Source: an uncultured Clostridia bacterium
GTDB taxonomy: Bacteria > Bacillota > Clostridia > Oscillospirales > CAG-272
Direction of reading: 5' to 3'
DNA length: 46,202 nt
Assembly (NCBI GenBank): GCA_946407735.1
Contig: CAMJPL010000024.1
Location: 1 to 46,202 of the forward strand
How positions within the stretch are numbered: position 1 is the first letter of the stretch; each line of letters opens with the position of its first letter. The notes beneath the pieces are model-generated. The model made no database searches and was not told the origin of the DNA. It saw nothing but the letters and a program-made list of their open reading frames with translations. The translations under genes and the position numbers were made by a program. Of the stretch, positions 22,452-32,226 are shown in pieces.

Positions 22452-23057
22452 ATGATTTATCCGCCGATCGAAGAGCTTACAAACAATAAGTACAACCGTT
22501 ACATGCTCGTGATCGCCGCCTCGAAATGCGCGAGGATGGTGACGGACGAGTACTGCAATCAGCGCGCGGTCGTCGAGAAGCTTATCCAGAACAAGCAGAC
22601 CGACAAGACCATCGCTTCCCAGATCAAGAGCGAGCTTCGCGACGACAAGGCCGTGAAGACGGCGATAAACCGCCTCTATAAGGGCAGCTACAGGATAGTT
22701 GACAAGTCTCTCGACGTCGAATATCAGGCGGAGAAGATCCGCGCCGAGCAGATCGAGGAAGAGAAGGAGGAGCGTCTGCTCGCCCAGCGCAAGCGCGAGG
22801 AGGACGAGAGCAGAAAGGCTCAGCGCCGCGAATACGCCCTGAAGCACGCCGACGAGAAGGACGACGAGGAGGATTACGATATCCCCGAGTCCGAGCTCAA
22901 GCTGATGAAGCAGCAGGCCGAAAAGGATCTCGCCGAGGAAGATTACGACGGCGATGTGATCCCGGACGACGGTTCGGCTGAGGATCTCAACAATATCGGC
23001 GGCAGCGCGATCAGCGCGATAGACCGTTCGATGGACGATATCACCGGCGATGTCTGA
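22452..23057 (+). CDS. rpoZ: RNA polymerase omega subunit, extended
   Basis: The N-terminus matches omega (PPIEELTNNKYNRYMLVIAA at residues 4-23, then SKCARMV), and KAVKTAINRLYKGSYRI at about 66-82 matches the second conserved helix. Omega is normally 60-110 residues; this one is 201. The extra parts are an insert of about 30 residues between the two helices and a highly charged coiled-coil-like tail (about 90-201, rich in Glu, Lys and Asp). The place between gmk and priA supports rpoZ. It overlaps priA by 8 bp, so translation is coupled. Confidence 0.8.
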   Translation: MIYPPIEELTNNKYNRYMLVIAASKCARMVTDEYCNQRAVVEKLIQNKQTDKTIASQIKSELRDDKAVKTAINRLYKGSYRIVDKSLDVEYQAEKIRAEQIEEEKEERLLAQRKREEDESRKAQRREYALKHADEKDDEEDYDIPESELKLMKQQAEKDLAEEDYDGDVIPDDGSAEDLNNIGGSAISAIDRSMDDITGDV

Positions 23058-25572
23058 TAAAGAGCATCCATTTGTAGACGGCAGGACTCTCGCCAAAGTA
23101 AATCTCCTTGACGCTCCGTACAGCGCCGATATCACATACGACTATTTCATACCGGAACCGCTTGTCGGCGAATGTGTTCCCGGGGTGTTTGTAACTGTAC
23201 CATTTGGCGGCGGCAATCGCCGCCAAATTGCGCTTGTCAGGGACATCGCTAGCCAGACGAGCTATCCGGTGAACAAGATAAAGTCGGTCATCGACATCGT
23301 CAGGGATTCGGTATCGCTGACGCCGGAGCAGCTGGAGCTCGTCAGGCTTCTGAAGGAGACCTGCTTCTGCTCGGCCGGGGAGGCCGTAAGGACGATAATA
23401 CCCTCGGCCGCTTTGCAGAACGTCTGCGAGTATTACTCGGCCGCCGATATGCCGCCGGAGGATTCCGACCACGCCACCCTCGCCGTTTACAGCTTTCTGA
23501 GACAGACGGGACCGGTTACCCGCGACAGGATCCTGACCGAGCTCGGCGACGCGGCCGCGAGGCGTCTTCCGCAGATGCTGAAAGCCGGTTACGCCGAGAA
23601 GAACGCCGGCATGACCGGAGGTCATAATATACGCTATCAGACGGTCTACACCGTGACCGCCGATGATTCGGCCGCAAAAGCCTATCTCGAAAGATGCCGG
23701 AAAAAGGGCGCCGTGAAGCAGTATTCGGCGCTGAACGCTCTGATGGAGGCGGACGGCGGAAGCATGACGTCGGCCGAGCTCAGGGAAAAGAGCGGAGCCT
23801 CGCTCATGTCGATAAAGGCGCTTATCGAGGCGGGGATAGTTTCGGAATCAAAGACGGATCTTTACAGAGACCCGTATATCGACGTCGATCCCGGGACGCC
23901 TGAGGAATCGGTATTGAGCGCCGAGCAGGAAAGCGCCGCCGACACTCTGATCGGGCTTCTCAATCAGCCGGAGGCGAAGGCGGCGCTCCTTCACGGCGTC
24001 ACCGGCAGCGGCAAGACCCATGTCATCAAGCATCTGATCGACGAATGCGTCTCGCGACCGGCGGATGAGGAAGGGAACAGATCGTCGGCGATTGTTCTCG
24101 TGCCCGAGATTTCGCTTACGCCGCAGACGGTGAGCTTTTTCAGAGGTTATTACGGCGACCGCGTCGTGGTGCTTCATTCCGGCCTGTCGGCGGGCGAGCG
24201 GTATGACGCCTGGCGAAGGATGGCGTCCGGAGACGTCGACATATGCGTCGGGACGAGAAGCGCTGTCTTCGCCCCGTTCAGACGCGTCGGCATGATCGCG
24301 ATAGACGAGGAGCAGGAGCATACCTACAAATCCGACATGAATCCGAGGTATCATGCCCGTGATATCGCGAGGTTCCGCTGCGCTCATCATAATGCCCTGC
24401 TGCTCCTGTCGTCCGCCACGCCGTCGCTCGAAAGCTACCGTAAGGCCGAGACCGGGGCGTACACCCTCGTGGAACTGAATTCCCGGTACGGCGCGGCGCA
24501 TCTTCCCGAGGTGATAATCGCCGACACAAGGGAGGACGTTCAGAGCGGCAACACGGGCCCTGTCGGAAAGCGGCTTCTTTCCGAGCTCGAGAAGAACCTT
24601 GAAAACGGAGAGCAGTCGATACTGTTTCTCAACCGCCGCGGCTACAACCGCTTTCTCCGCTGCCCGCAGTGCGGCGAGGTCCTGATGTGCCCTCACTGCT
24701 CGGTCGCTCTCACGTATCACACTCAAAGAAGCTCCGAGAGCGGATATCTCACCTGTCACTGGTGCGGCTTCCGCCGGGATGTCCCGGAAAAATGCCCGTC
24801 GTGCGGCGGAGATCATCTTACATACTCCGGCTACGGGACGCAGAAGGCCGAGGAAGACCTTAAAAGGCTCCTTCCCGGCGCCAGAGTGCTCCGCATGGAC
24901 GCCGACTCGACGTCGGCGAAATTTTCCGGCGATGAGATCCTGGCCGCCTTCCGCGCGCATGAAGCGGACATCCTTCTCGGTACGCAGATGGTCACGAAGG
25001 GGCACGATTTCCCGGACGTCACTCTGGTCGGCGTCCTTAATGCCGATATGTCGCTGTATCTCGACGATTACAGAGCGAATGAAGCCACGTTCGATCTCCT
25101 GACTCAGGTGATAGGACGCGCCGGCAGGGCCGACAGGCCGGGCAGAGCGGTGATCCAGACCTTTTCGCCCGACCATCCGGTCATACAGATGGCGGCGAGG
25201 CAGGATTACAAAAGCTTTTATCAGAACGAGTCGGCTCTCCGCAGGAGCCTGCTGTTCCCGCCGTTCTGCGATATAGCGCAGATCACGCTCTCGTCGCAGA
25301 ATGAGCCGCAGCTGTTCAAGGCGGCGGAGAATATCGACAGATACATCAAGCTCAGTCTTTCCGGCGAGTACCGCGACGTCAAGCTGATAATCACCGGACC
25401 GCTCGAGCCGTACCAGTATAAGATAAACGACAGATACCGTCTGCGCTTCATTATCAAGTGCCGTGTCGGAAAGCGCACGCAGGCGCTGCTGTCGGACGTC
25501 ATGGACGTGATAGCCGACCAGGCCTACAGGATGATACAGGCTCAGATAGATATAAACCCGTCCCGCGGATGA
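23050..25572 (+). CDS. priA: Primosomal protein N' (replication restart helicase PriA)
   Basis: An 840-residue DNA helicase that reloads the replisome at stalled forks. Seen: the N-terminal DNA-binding domain, Walker A GVTGSGKT near residue 316, the DEAH-box variant DEEQEH near 419, and the zinc-binding region with CPQCGEVLMCPHC near 538 and CHWCGF and CPSCGG further on. The helicase C-terminal motifs LGTQMVTKGHDFP and QVIGRAGRADRPG are also present. Length is slightly above the usual 730-800. The start overlaps the rpoZ end by 8 bp. Confidence 0.96.
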   Translation: MSDKEHPFVDGRTLAKVNLLDAPYSADITYDYFIPEPLVGECVPGVFVTVPFGGGNRRQIALVRDIASQTSYPVNKIKSVIDIVRDSVSLTPEQLELVRLLKETCFCSAGEAVRTIIPSAALQNVCEYYSAADMPPEDSDHATLAVYSFLRQTGPVTRDRILTELGDAAARRLPQMLKAGYAEKNAGMTGGHNIRYQTVYTVTADDSAAKAYLERCRKKGAVKQYSALNALMEADGGSMTSAELREKSGASLMSIKALIEAGIVSESKTDLYRDPYIDVDPGTPEESVLSAEQESAADTLIGLLNQPEAKAALLHGVTGSGKTHVIKHLIDECVSRPADEEGNRSSAIVLVPEISLTPQTVSFFRGYYGDRVVVLHSGLSAGERYDAWRRMASGDVDICVGTRSAVFAPFRRVGMIAIDEEQEHTYKSDMNPRYHARDIARFRCAHHNALLLLSSATPSLESYRKAETGAYTLVELNSRYGAAHLPEVIIADTREDVQSGNTGPVGKRLLSELEKNLENGEQSILFLNRRGYNRFLRCPQCGEVLMCPHCSVALTYHTQRSSESGYLTCHWCGFRRDVPEKCPSCGGDHLTYSGYGTQKAEEDLKRLLPGARVLRMDADSTSAKFSGDEILAAFRAHEADILLGTQMVTKGHDFPDVTLVGVLNADMSLYLDDYRANEATFDLLTQVIGRAGRADRPGRAVIQTFSPDHPVIQMAARQDYKSFYQNESALRRSLLFPPFCDIAQITLSSQNEPQLFKAAENIDRYIKLSLSGEYRDVKLIITGPLEPYQYKINDRYRLRFIIKCRVGKRTQALLSDVMDVIADQAYRMIQAQIDINPSRG

Positions 25573-25599
25573 CGCGGCATATGAAAGGTCATTTATAGG

Positions 25600-26124
25600 A
25601 TGGCGATTCTTAATATTGTGAAGGTCGGGGATCCGGTCCTCCGGAAAAAGTCCCGCTCTATCGACAAGATAAACGACCGCATAAAGCGGCTCGCCGCAGA
25701 TATGGTTGACACGCTCCATAAGGCCGAGGGAGCCGGTCTCGCCGCGCCTCAGGTCGGAGTCCTGAGAAGGATGGTGGTCGTCGAGGTCGAGGAAGGGAAG
25801 ACCTTCGTCATGATCAACCCGGAGATCATCTCAAGCGACGGACGTCAGCGCGCCGTCGAGGGATGTCTTTCTATCCCCGGCGAATGGGGCGTGACCGACA
25901 GGCCTGAGACCGTCACGGTGAGATTCACCGATGTCGAAGGCGAGACGCGGACCGAAACAGGCTCCGGCCTTTTCGCGAGGTGCGTCTGCCATGAGCTGGA
26001 TCACCTCGACGGAAAGCTTTATACCGACGGCGCCCTGATGCTCGACGAGAGCGAGATCGAAAAGCTCGAGGATGGGGAATTCGATCCGGCGGAAAAGGTG
26101 CGTCAGGCAGAGGAAGAAAAATGA
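25600..26124 (+). CDS. def: Peptide deformylase
   Basis: A 174-residue metalloenzyme that removes the formyl group from new proteins. All three motifs are present: GAGLAAPQVG (45-54), EGCLSIPG (87-94) and HELDHLDG (131-138), giving the Cys and two His metal ligands and the catalytic Glu. It overlaps fmt by 4 bp (ATGA), so formylation and deformylation enzymes are made together. Confidence 0.96.
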   Translation: MAILNIVKVGDPVLRKKSRSIDKINDRIKRLAADMVDTLHKAEGAGLAAPQVGVLRRMVVVEVEEGKTFVMINPEIISSDGRQRAVEGCLSIPGEWGVTDRPETVTVRFTDVEGETRTETGSGLFARCVCHELDHLDGKLYTDGALMLDESEIEKLEDGEFDPAEKVRQAEEEK

Positions 26125-27068
26125 CGGATACATATAAGCCGACGATCATGTTCATGGGCACCCCGGACTTCGCCCGGGTACAGCTTGAAGCGCTGTGCGG
26201 CGCCGGATATGAGATAAAGGCCGTCATAACACAGCCGGATAAGCCGAAGGGACGAGGGAAGCGCCTTGCCATGCCGCCCGTGAAGGAATACGCGTTCGAA
26301 AAGGGCCTTGCCGTATATCAGCCGTCTACTCTGAGAGGCGACGAATTCGCGGCTCTTTTAAGAGAAGCAGATCCTGAGATGATAGTCGTCGCGGCGTTCG
26401 GAAAGATCCTTCCCGACAGCGTGCTTTCATATCCGAAATACGGATGCGTCAACGTCCACGGCTCGCTTCTGCCGAAATACCGCGGCGCCGCCCCGATCCA
26501 GAGAGCTATAATGGACGGCGAGCCGGAGACCGGTATCACGACCATGCTAATGGACAGCGGCGTCGATACCGGGGACATCCTGCTTAAGGAATCCGTCAAG
26601 ATAACGCCGGATGACGATTACGGCTCGCTTTCCGCCAGACTCGCCGACGTCGGCGGAGCGCTGCTGCTTCGCACGATAGAGGGGCTCGTCTCAGGCGACG
26701 TGAAGCCGGAAAAGCAGGACTCGTCATACGCGACCTACGCCGCGAAGATAGAGAAGGCGGACTGCGTGATCGACTTCACGCTCCCCGCCGATATGCTGGC
26801 AAATAAGATACGCGCGCTGTCACCCGAGCCCCTTGCCGTGACGTCCGTCAGAGGGAATCAGGTGAAGGTCGCTTCGGCTGTGATATCGGATGAAAAGCAT
26901 GACGCCGCCCCCGGTACCGTTGTGTCTGTAAAGAACGGGATAACGATAGCCTGCGGCAGCGGTTCTCTTAAGCTTACCGAGATCATACCCGCCGGAAAGA
27001 GCCGCATGACGGCGGCGGCCTTCGTGAACGGCAGGCAGTGCGCCGAGGGGGATGTGTTCGGTGGATAG
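26121..27068 (+). CDS. fmt: Methionyl-tRNA formyltransferase
   Basis: A 315-residue enzyme that formylates initiator Met-tRNA using 10-formyl-tetrahydrofolate. Seen: FMGTPDFA at the N-terminus, the catalytic-domain signature VNVHGSLLPKYRGAAPIQRA near residues 110-129, and DSGVDTGDI near 146. The C-terminal beta-barrel tRNA-binding domain begins near 205. It is intact and of typical length. Confidence 0.96.
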   Translation: MTDTYKPTIMFMGTPDFARVQLEALCGAGYEIKAVITQPDKPKGRGKRLAMPPVKEYAFEKGLAVYQPSTLRGDEFAALLREADPEMIVVAAFGKILPDSVLSYPKYGCVNVHGSLLPKYRGAAPIQRAIMDGEPETGITTMLMDSGVDTGDILLKESVKITPDDDYGSLSARLADVGGALLLRTIEGLVSGDVKPEKQDSSYATYAAKIEKADCVIDFTLPADMLANKIRALSPEPLAVTSVRGNQVKVASAVISDEKHDAAPGTVVSVKNGITIACGSGSLKLTEIIPAGKSRMTAAAFVNGRQCAEGDVFGG

Positions 27069-27744
27069 ATATTACATCCTTCTCGTGCTTCCGGCGATGA
27101 TATTCGCTTTGTGGGCTCAGTTCAGGGTGAAATCCACATTCAGCAAATATTCGTCCGTATTCTGCTCGTCCGGCATGACAGGGAGTGGAGCGGCCGAATA
27201 CATACTGTCCCGGCAGGGCGTATCTGATGTGTCGGTTCAGAAGACCGCCGGAGAGCTCACCGACAATTTCAATCCCGTCACCTCGGTCGTCTCGCTTTCG
27301 GAGTCCGTATATGACAAGGCGTCGGTCGCCGCCGTCGGAGTCGCCGCCCATGAGTGCGGACATGTCCTGCAGTATCATTCGGGATACCTTCCGATAAAGC
27401 TTCGTTCGGCGATCATACCCGTGACCAATATCGGATCGGCTCTCTCGCTGCCGCTAATACTGATTGGGCTTGTCCTTAGCTGGTACAAGCTCGCGATGAT
27501 AGGCGTGATAGCCTTCTCCCTCACCGCCGTGTTTCAGCTCATCACCCTTCCCGTCGAGTTCGACGCCTCGAGACGGGCGATAAATATACTGAGCGAGAGC
27601 GGAAGGCTGACTGAGGAGGAACTTAAAGGAGCGAAAAAGGTCCTTACGGCGGCGGCTCTTACATATGTAGCCGCGCTCGCCGTTTCGATAGCACAGCTCC
27701 TGCGTCTTCTCGCCATCGTAAGCGGCGGGAACAGAAGAAGATAG
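27061..27744 (+). CDS. yugP: YugP-like membrane zinc metallopeptidase
   Basis: A 227-residue membrane protein with an N-terminal membrane segment (YYILLVLPAMIFALWAQ), the zinc motif HECGH near residue 97 and three more hydrophobic segments. It belongs to the YugP family of putative neutral zinc peptidases; substrates are unknown. GTG 27061 is preferred over ATG 27052 because the GAGGGGG site lies nine bases before the GTG and directly against the ATG. It overlaps fmt by 8 bp and closes the operon. Confidence 0.85.
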   Translation: MDRYYILLVLPAMIFALWAQFRVKSTFSKYSSVFCSSGMTGSGAAEYILSRQGVSDVSVQKTAGELTDNFNPVTSVVSLSESVYDKASVAAVGVAAHECGHVLQYHSGYLPIKLRSAIIPVTNIGSALSLPLILIGLVLSWYKLAMIGVIAFSLTAVFQLITLPVEFDASRRAINILSESGRLTEEELKGAKKVLTAAALTYVAALAVSIAQLLRLLAIVSGGNRRR

Positions 27745-27750
27745 GATCAT

Positions 27751-27784
27751 AACCGCCTCCGTGCGACGCAGAGGCGGTTTTTTT
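27751..27784 (+). terminator. Intrinsic terminator of the housekeeping operon
   Basis: Stem ACCGCCTC/GAGGCGGT with an 11-base loop, followed by TTTTTTT. It closes the operon that begins at yicC. Confidence 0.88.
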
Positions 27785-27808
27785 GTTTTCGGAGTTGGGC
27801 ATTCAGGC

Positions 27809-27837
27809 TTGAAATCCGCGCCGAGATATGGTATAAT
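27809..27837 (+). promoter_or_regulatory. Promoter of the esterase-like gene
   Basis: TTGAAA (27809-27814) and TATAAT (27832-27837) with a 17-bp spacer, 35 bases before the start codon. Confidence 0.8.
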
Positions 27838-27872
27838 CTATTAAAACCACAGTAATGATCAAGGAGCGGAAC

Positions 27873-29633
27873 ATGTCTGACAAATACAGAGTACTGCCGG
27901 GGATCCCGGCCGACAGTCGGCTTTACGCCGACAGGCACACGAACACTGTCTTCCCGATCACGAGATTTTCTTCGGTCGAACAGGTGGAAAAGCGCCGTGA
28001 AGAGCTGATATTCGATCTTCGGATGGCGGCCGGTCTCTATCCGTGGCCGGAAAAGACGCCGCTGAATGTGGTGCGCGAGACGGCCGGCAGATATGACGGC
28101 TTCAGGGTCGAGAAGATCATGTTCGAGACGCGTCCCGGATTCTGGTCCACCGGAAACCTTTATCTGCCGGAGAAGACGGAAGGAAAAGCCCCGGCGATCC
28201 TGAACGTGATAGGACACTGGGAAAGACAGCGTCTGACAAGGCAGAAGGAAGCCGATTATCCGCAGCAGCTTGCGAATTTCGCGAGGATGGGCTTCGTATG
28301 TCTTACGACGGATATGATAGGCAAGGTCGACAGCCGTCAGATATCCCATGAGTACGGGATGGGAGAAAAGGAGCTCTGGCTGTCAAACGGACTCGGAGTG
28401 CAGCTTTGGAACAATATCCGCGCTCTCGATCTTCTCTGCTCGATGCCTGAGGTCGATCCCGGGCAGATAGGCGTGACAGGAGCTTCCGGCGGCGGATCGC
28501 AGACTCTTTTCCTCAGTCTCGTCGACGAGAGGATAAAGGCCGCTGCGCCGATAAACATGATCTCGCTCACCATGCAGGGCGGCTGCGCCTGCGAAAACGC
28601 GCCCGGACTCCGCAGATCGACGAACAACGGCGAGATGTGCGCCATGCTCGCGCCGCGTCCGCTGTTCCTCGCCGGATCGACCGGCGACTGGACGAAGGAG
28701 CAGGAGACGTCGGAATACCCGCAGATGCTCGAGACATACCGCCTGTACGGCGCCGGGGACAAGGTCTGGCATTATTATCAGGTGGCGGAGCATCAGTACA
28801 ACGCAAAGACAAGGAAGCGTGTGTACAGCTTCTTCGCGAAATACCTTATGGACCGGGATATCGAATGGGATGAGCAGCCGATAGACATCAGCGATCCCGA
28901 CGATCTCACATGGTTCAGAGGCGTCGGACGCGCTCCCGGCATATGCGGCGACGATGAGTTCTTCGATGCGTTCAGAAATGAGCGCGAAAAAGCCGTATCT
29001 GCCATGCCGCGCTGTGAAAAACTCCGCATGCTCGGATGGATGACCGGGGCTTGCGGGGCAGAGCCGGTAATCGCGGACGGCATGACGGAGAAAGACGGCG
29101 GACGCGAGATATACAAAAGCGTTGTCGTGTCGGATTTCGGCGAGCAGATCCCGTTCGCGGCGATAATACCGGAAAACAATAAAGACGGCAGAGTATGCCT
29201 CATGATCTCGGGAGAAGGGAAGTCATGCCTTGATTCGCCCGAGGCGAAAAGACTGCTTTCGGAGGGATATACCGTTATGAGCGGTGATATCTTCCTTACC
29301 GGGGAATACGGCTCAGCCGCGGTCGATATCGCCGGAGGAGATACCGGCAAGAGATATTTCACGACCTTCCATTACACCGACGACGCGTTCAGAGTGAGGG
29401 ATATCGTTCTTCTCTCTAAGGCGGCGAAGAAGTTCGGCGATAAGCTGTCGCTGTACGCTCTCGGCGGAGCGGAGGGGCTTGCCGCCTGCGCGCTGCCGCT
29501 GATCGAGCGTCCCGAAAAGGTCTGTCTCGGCAGCGCCGCGCCGGACTCAGACCCGAACATACCCGGGATCATGCTGCTCGGAGGCGCGAAAGGCTGCCTT
29601 GAGCTGTCCGGCTGCGTGAGCGAGACGATCTGA
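27873..29633 (+). CDS. Acetyl-xylan-esterase-like alpha/beta hydrolase
   Basis: A 586-residue protein with an alpha/beta-hydrolase core. The nucleophile Ser lies in GASGGG near residue 208, and the likely catalytic His in VAEHQYN near 306. It resembles the AXE1/dienelactone-hydrolase group with a long C-terminal extension (about 330-586) that may form a second, degenerate hydrolase domain. There is no signal peptide, so it would act on imported acetylated sugars. ATG 27873 has AAGGAG at 27861; the ATG at 27855 is upstream of that site and rejected. The neighbouring glycosidase operons support a role in polysaccharide use. Confidence 0.7.
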   Translation: MSDKYRVLPGIPADSRLYADRHTNTVFPITRFSSVEQVEKRREELIFDLRMAAGLYPWPEKTPLNVVRETAGRYDGFRVEKIMFETRPGFWSTGNLYLPEKTEGKAPAILNVIGHWERQRLTRQKEADYPQQLANFARMGFVCLTTDMIGKVDSRQISHEYGMGEKELWLSNGLGVQLWNNIRALDLLCSMPEVDPGQIGVTGASGGGSQTLFLSLVDERIKAAAPINMISLTMQGGCACENAPGLRRSTNNGEMCAMLAPRPLFLAGSTGDWTKEQETSEYPQMLETYRLYGAGDKVWHYYQVAEHQYNAKTRKRVYSFFAKYLMDRDIEWDEQPIDISDPDDLTWFRGVGRAPGICGDDEFFDAFRNEREKAVSAMPRCEKLRMLGWMTGACGAEPVIADGMTEKDGGREIYKSVVVSDFGEQIPFAAIIPENNKDGRVCLMISGEGKSCLDSPEAKRLLSEGYTVMSGDIFLTGEYGSAAVDIAGGDTGKRYFTTFHYTDDAFRVRDIVLLSKAAKKFGDKLSLYALGGAEGLAACALPLIERPEKVCLGSAAPDSDPNIPGIMLLGGAKGCLELSGCVSETI

Positions 29634-29646
29634 CAACAAAAAATGC

Positions 29647-29676
29647 AAAGACCTTCGTTTATCCCGAAGGTCTTTT
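29647..29676. terminator. Bidirectional intrinsic terminator
   Basis: Stem AAAGACCTTCG/CGAAGGTCTTTT between convergent genes, with T-runs available in both directions. Confidence 0.85.
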
Positions 29677-29691
29677 GTTATCTGATGAGTC

Positions 29692-32223
29692 TTATGTCAG
29701 CGACGGGGAGCCGAGCGCTGCGCGTCCGCACTCCTTCATCTGAGAGTTCGGCTTCTCTTTCTCCGGCACAAAGGCTTCGAGCTCGGATATAGAGACGGAT
29801 GTGATGAGGAACACGTCTTTTCTCTCTGCCGGGGGAAGCGATATCACTTTGTCCGCTCCGTGATATCTAAGACGCTTTTCCTGCGGCACGGCCTGGCCGT
29901 CTGTCAGAAGATACAGATATGCCTTTTCGATATCCAGCCATTCCGGCATGGCGATAAGACAGCTTTCTCCCCTCAGATTCTCGATCGTCACGACATAATC
30001 GCCGCCGCTTAGCTCGGCGGTTATCCTGAATCCGCCTTCGGCATAGAGGGAAAAAGCCGCCGGATCGCCGCGCTTTACCGCCGGGAACAGGCGTATCACT
30101 CCCTCATGACTTTGAAGAAGAGATTCGTTCATCCCCTGCGAGATTATCGGCGCCGTCTCAAAATCGAAGTGAATGAAGTCATACGAGCGCAGTCTGCGTT
30201 TTTCCCCGCTGTCGGTCTCGGTGTAATTGTACCAGTCCGGCCAGCCTCCGGGATGTCCGGGCTCGCTCGATTCGGCGTTGAAGCCGTTGAGGAAGCCCTG
30301 ATTCGCCTCGAGCATGCCCCGGCAGTTTGGGATGAATTCGTCTGCCATCCCCATCCGCGCGAGATAGACAGGCAGCATGTTCCAGTGCCCGCATTCATTT
30401 CCGGGGTTGTGGAGCATTAACTGATTTGTCATATTATCGAACAGCGGAGTGTTCTTGTCTTTCAGACCGAATATCCCGGCGGGATAAAGCGGCGAGAGCT
30501 CGATATCGGGGAAGCCGTACTGTATCTTCGGGCTGTCCGGATCGCCGTACGAGACGCGCACCGGCTTTCCGTCCCTTCGTCCGATGCCGAATACCCGTTT
30601 GTCGCCGAGAGGCTTCCTGCCCTTTCCGATGCCGAAAGTAAAGCTGTCGCCGTCCCAGTCGTCTGTATCGAGCGGAAGGAGCTCGGTATCAGGCAGATGC
30701 TCCAGCACATCGGTCAGTCTTTCTTTGTATTCCCCTGACACATGATCCTTCAGCGCCGTGAAAAGGCACCGGATCATGACTATGTCGGTAAGAGTGTCAT
30801 CGGTAGGAGCGTTTCCTTCATACGCCGTCGTGCCTTCGATGTGATATACGCCGCTGTCATCCTTTTTCAGCATCCCGAAATAGAAATCGGCGGCGCCCTT
30901 CATCATCGGAAGTGCGTAATCTCTGAGGAAACCGTCGTCGCCGGTGTACCGCCAGTGTCGGTACATCTGCATGGCGATCTGGGACGCCGGAGTGCAGTTG
31001 AGCGAATCATAGTCGGCTCCGCGCCCGTACCTGTCGGTGACATCGTGGACGAAGACGCCGGGCATCTTCTTTACTCTTTCTGCGTACAGACGATAGACCG
31101 GGAGCCCGTTTCTGCGAAGATCATAGTAATTCGCGGCAAGCTCGCCGTGACCGGCGGCATCGAGAGGCGCGTAAAGATGCTGTAGATTATAGTGGAAATA
31201 GTAAACCCACGGTATGTAATCGTGATAGAAGCCCCAGAGAGCCGACGTGAAGTGCGGCGGGTATTTTCCCCTGCTGCCGCTGTTCATCAGGTAAAGATAG
31301 AGATAATATATATTGTCAAGATAGTCGTCCGCCGTCCGGATGTATGATCTGTTCCAGAATTCCTCCCACGCCGTTTTGTGGCGGTCATACATAGTGTCAA
31401 ATCCGTCCGCTTCGGCGGCGTCGAGGGCGGCTTCACATGCCATCTTCGCCTCGCCGACCGTATCGCCGGTCTTTACCGTATAATAGATGACGATATTATC
31501 CGCCCGCACGGGATCCATCATCGCGCTGTGACGGTTCAGACGTTTAGAGACGGCATCTCCGCCCGCAAGAGACAGTCCGACGCAGAACTTCGTCGCGTTC
31601 AGCTCCTGAGTGATATAAAGCCTGCCGCCTTCGGCGGATGATTCGGTCCCGCCAAGCCCGACCTCAGGCGCGAATTTCTGCTTCGAATACCACCGCCAAA
31701 GGGTTCGGCTCCCCCAGCGGGAAAGTGTGATTTCAGGCATCCCGCCGTCTTCGGATGCGTAATCCAGCCTGATCGCAGTCACGCCGCTGAGGCTTTCGCT
31801 GAAAGCTGTCATTTCGGCGCATGCGAACGGAGTCTTTGCCGTTATCCTCGCCGAAGCGTCGGAAAGCGACAGACGAGCCGTGTATTTCTTCTGATACAGA
31901 TAATCAAATATCGGAGCGCCGAAGGAGATGTCGATCTCACCGCCGTGCTTTACGCAGGTAAGATCCTCCTCGCGCCCGGAGCAGTAGCATTCGTCGTCCC
32001 ATGTGACGCCGGATGGGGCGTCCTGCCAGAGGTCGGATTTGTTTATGTTTATATGGAGACCGTCCCGTTTCAGCCATATCAGCGATCCGGTGTCTCCGTC
32101 CCCTATCGGAAGCCCGGCCATCGGCGAATTCACCGGAGTGCCGAAATACAGGTCGTGCTTCGGCAGAAAGTCTGTGGTCCTGCAGAGCCATCTTTGTCTG
32201 TTTATATCAAATGAGGTTTTCAT
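29692..32223 (-). CDS. GH95-like (six-hairpin) glycoside hydrolase with DUF5703-like N-terminus
   Basis: An 843-residue protein. The N-terminal beta-sandwich (about 1-270) opens with YFGTPVNSPMAGLPIGDGDTGSLIW-type residues (26-50). The middle (about 290-700) is an alpha/alpha six-barrel with AAGHGELAANYYDLRRNGLP and RHWRYTGDDGFLRDYALPMM. This layout is that of GH95-type fucosidases and related enzymes. There is no signal peptide, so it is probably cytoplasmic. It is last in a minus-strand operon with a PHP protein and two further glycosidase-like genes, 3 bp after the PHP gene. The exact substrate is unknown. Confidence 0.6.
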   Translation of the reverse strand: MKTSFDINRQRWLCRTTDFLPKHDLYFGTPVNSPMAGLPIGDGDTGSLIWLKRDGLHININKSDLWQDAPSGVTWDDECYCSGREEDLTCVKHGGEIDISFGAPIFDYLYQKKYTARLSLSDASARITAKTPFACAEMTAFSESLSGVTAIRLDYASEDGGMPEITLSRWGSRTLWRWYSKQKFAPEVGLGGTESSAEGGRLYITQELNATKFCVGLSLAGGDAVSKRLNRHSAMMDPVRADNIVIYYTVKTGDTVGEAKMACEAALDAAEADGFDTMYDRHKTAWEEFWNRSYIRTADDYLDNIYYLYLYLMNSGSRGKYPPHFTSALWGFYHDYIPWVYYFHYNLQHLYAPLDAAGHGELAANYYDLRRNGLPVYRLYAERVKKMPGVFVHDVTDRYGRGADYDSLNCTPASQIAMQMYRHWRYTGDDGFLRDYALPMMKGAADFYFGMLKKDDSGVYHIEGTTAYEGNAPTDDTLTDIVMIRCLFTALKDHVSGEYKERLTDVLEHLPDTELLPLDTDDWDGDSFTFGIGKGRKPLGDKRVFGIGRRDGKPVRVSYGDPDSPKIQYGFPDIELSPLYPAGIFGLKDKNTPLFDNMTNQLMLHNPGNECGHWNMLPVYLARMGMADEFIPNCRGMLEANQGFLNGFNAESSEPGHPGGWPDWYNYTETDSGEKRRLRSYDFIHFDFETAPIISQGMNESLLQSHEGVIRLFPAVKRGDPAAFSLYAEGGFRITAELSGGDYVVTIENLRGESCLIAMPEWLDIEKAYLYLLTDGQAVPQEKRLRYHGADKVISLPPAERKDVFLITSVSISELEAFVPEKEKPNSQMKECGRAALGSPSLT

Positions 32224-32226
32224 CCT

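Noticed and set aside
21756-25719. Very long minus-strand open frames opposite gmk, rpoZ and priA (up to about 620 codons)
   Set aside because: They lie opposite well-known genes in GC-rich DNA, where the antisense frame stays open because stop codons are rare. They show no family motifs or ribosome sites.
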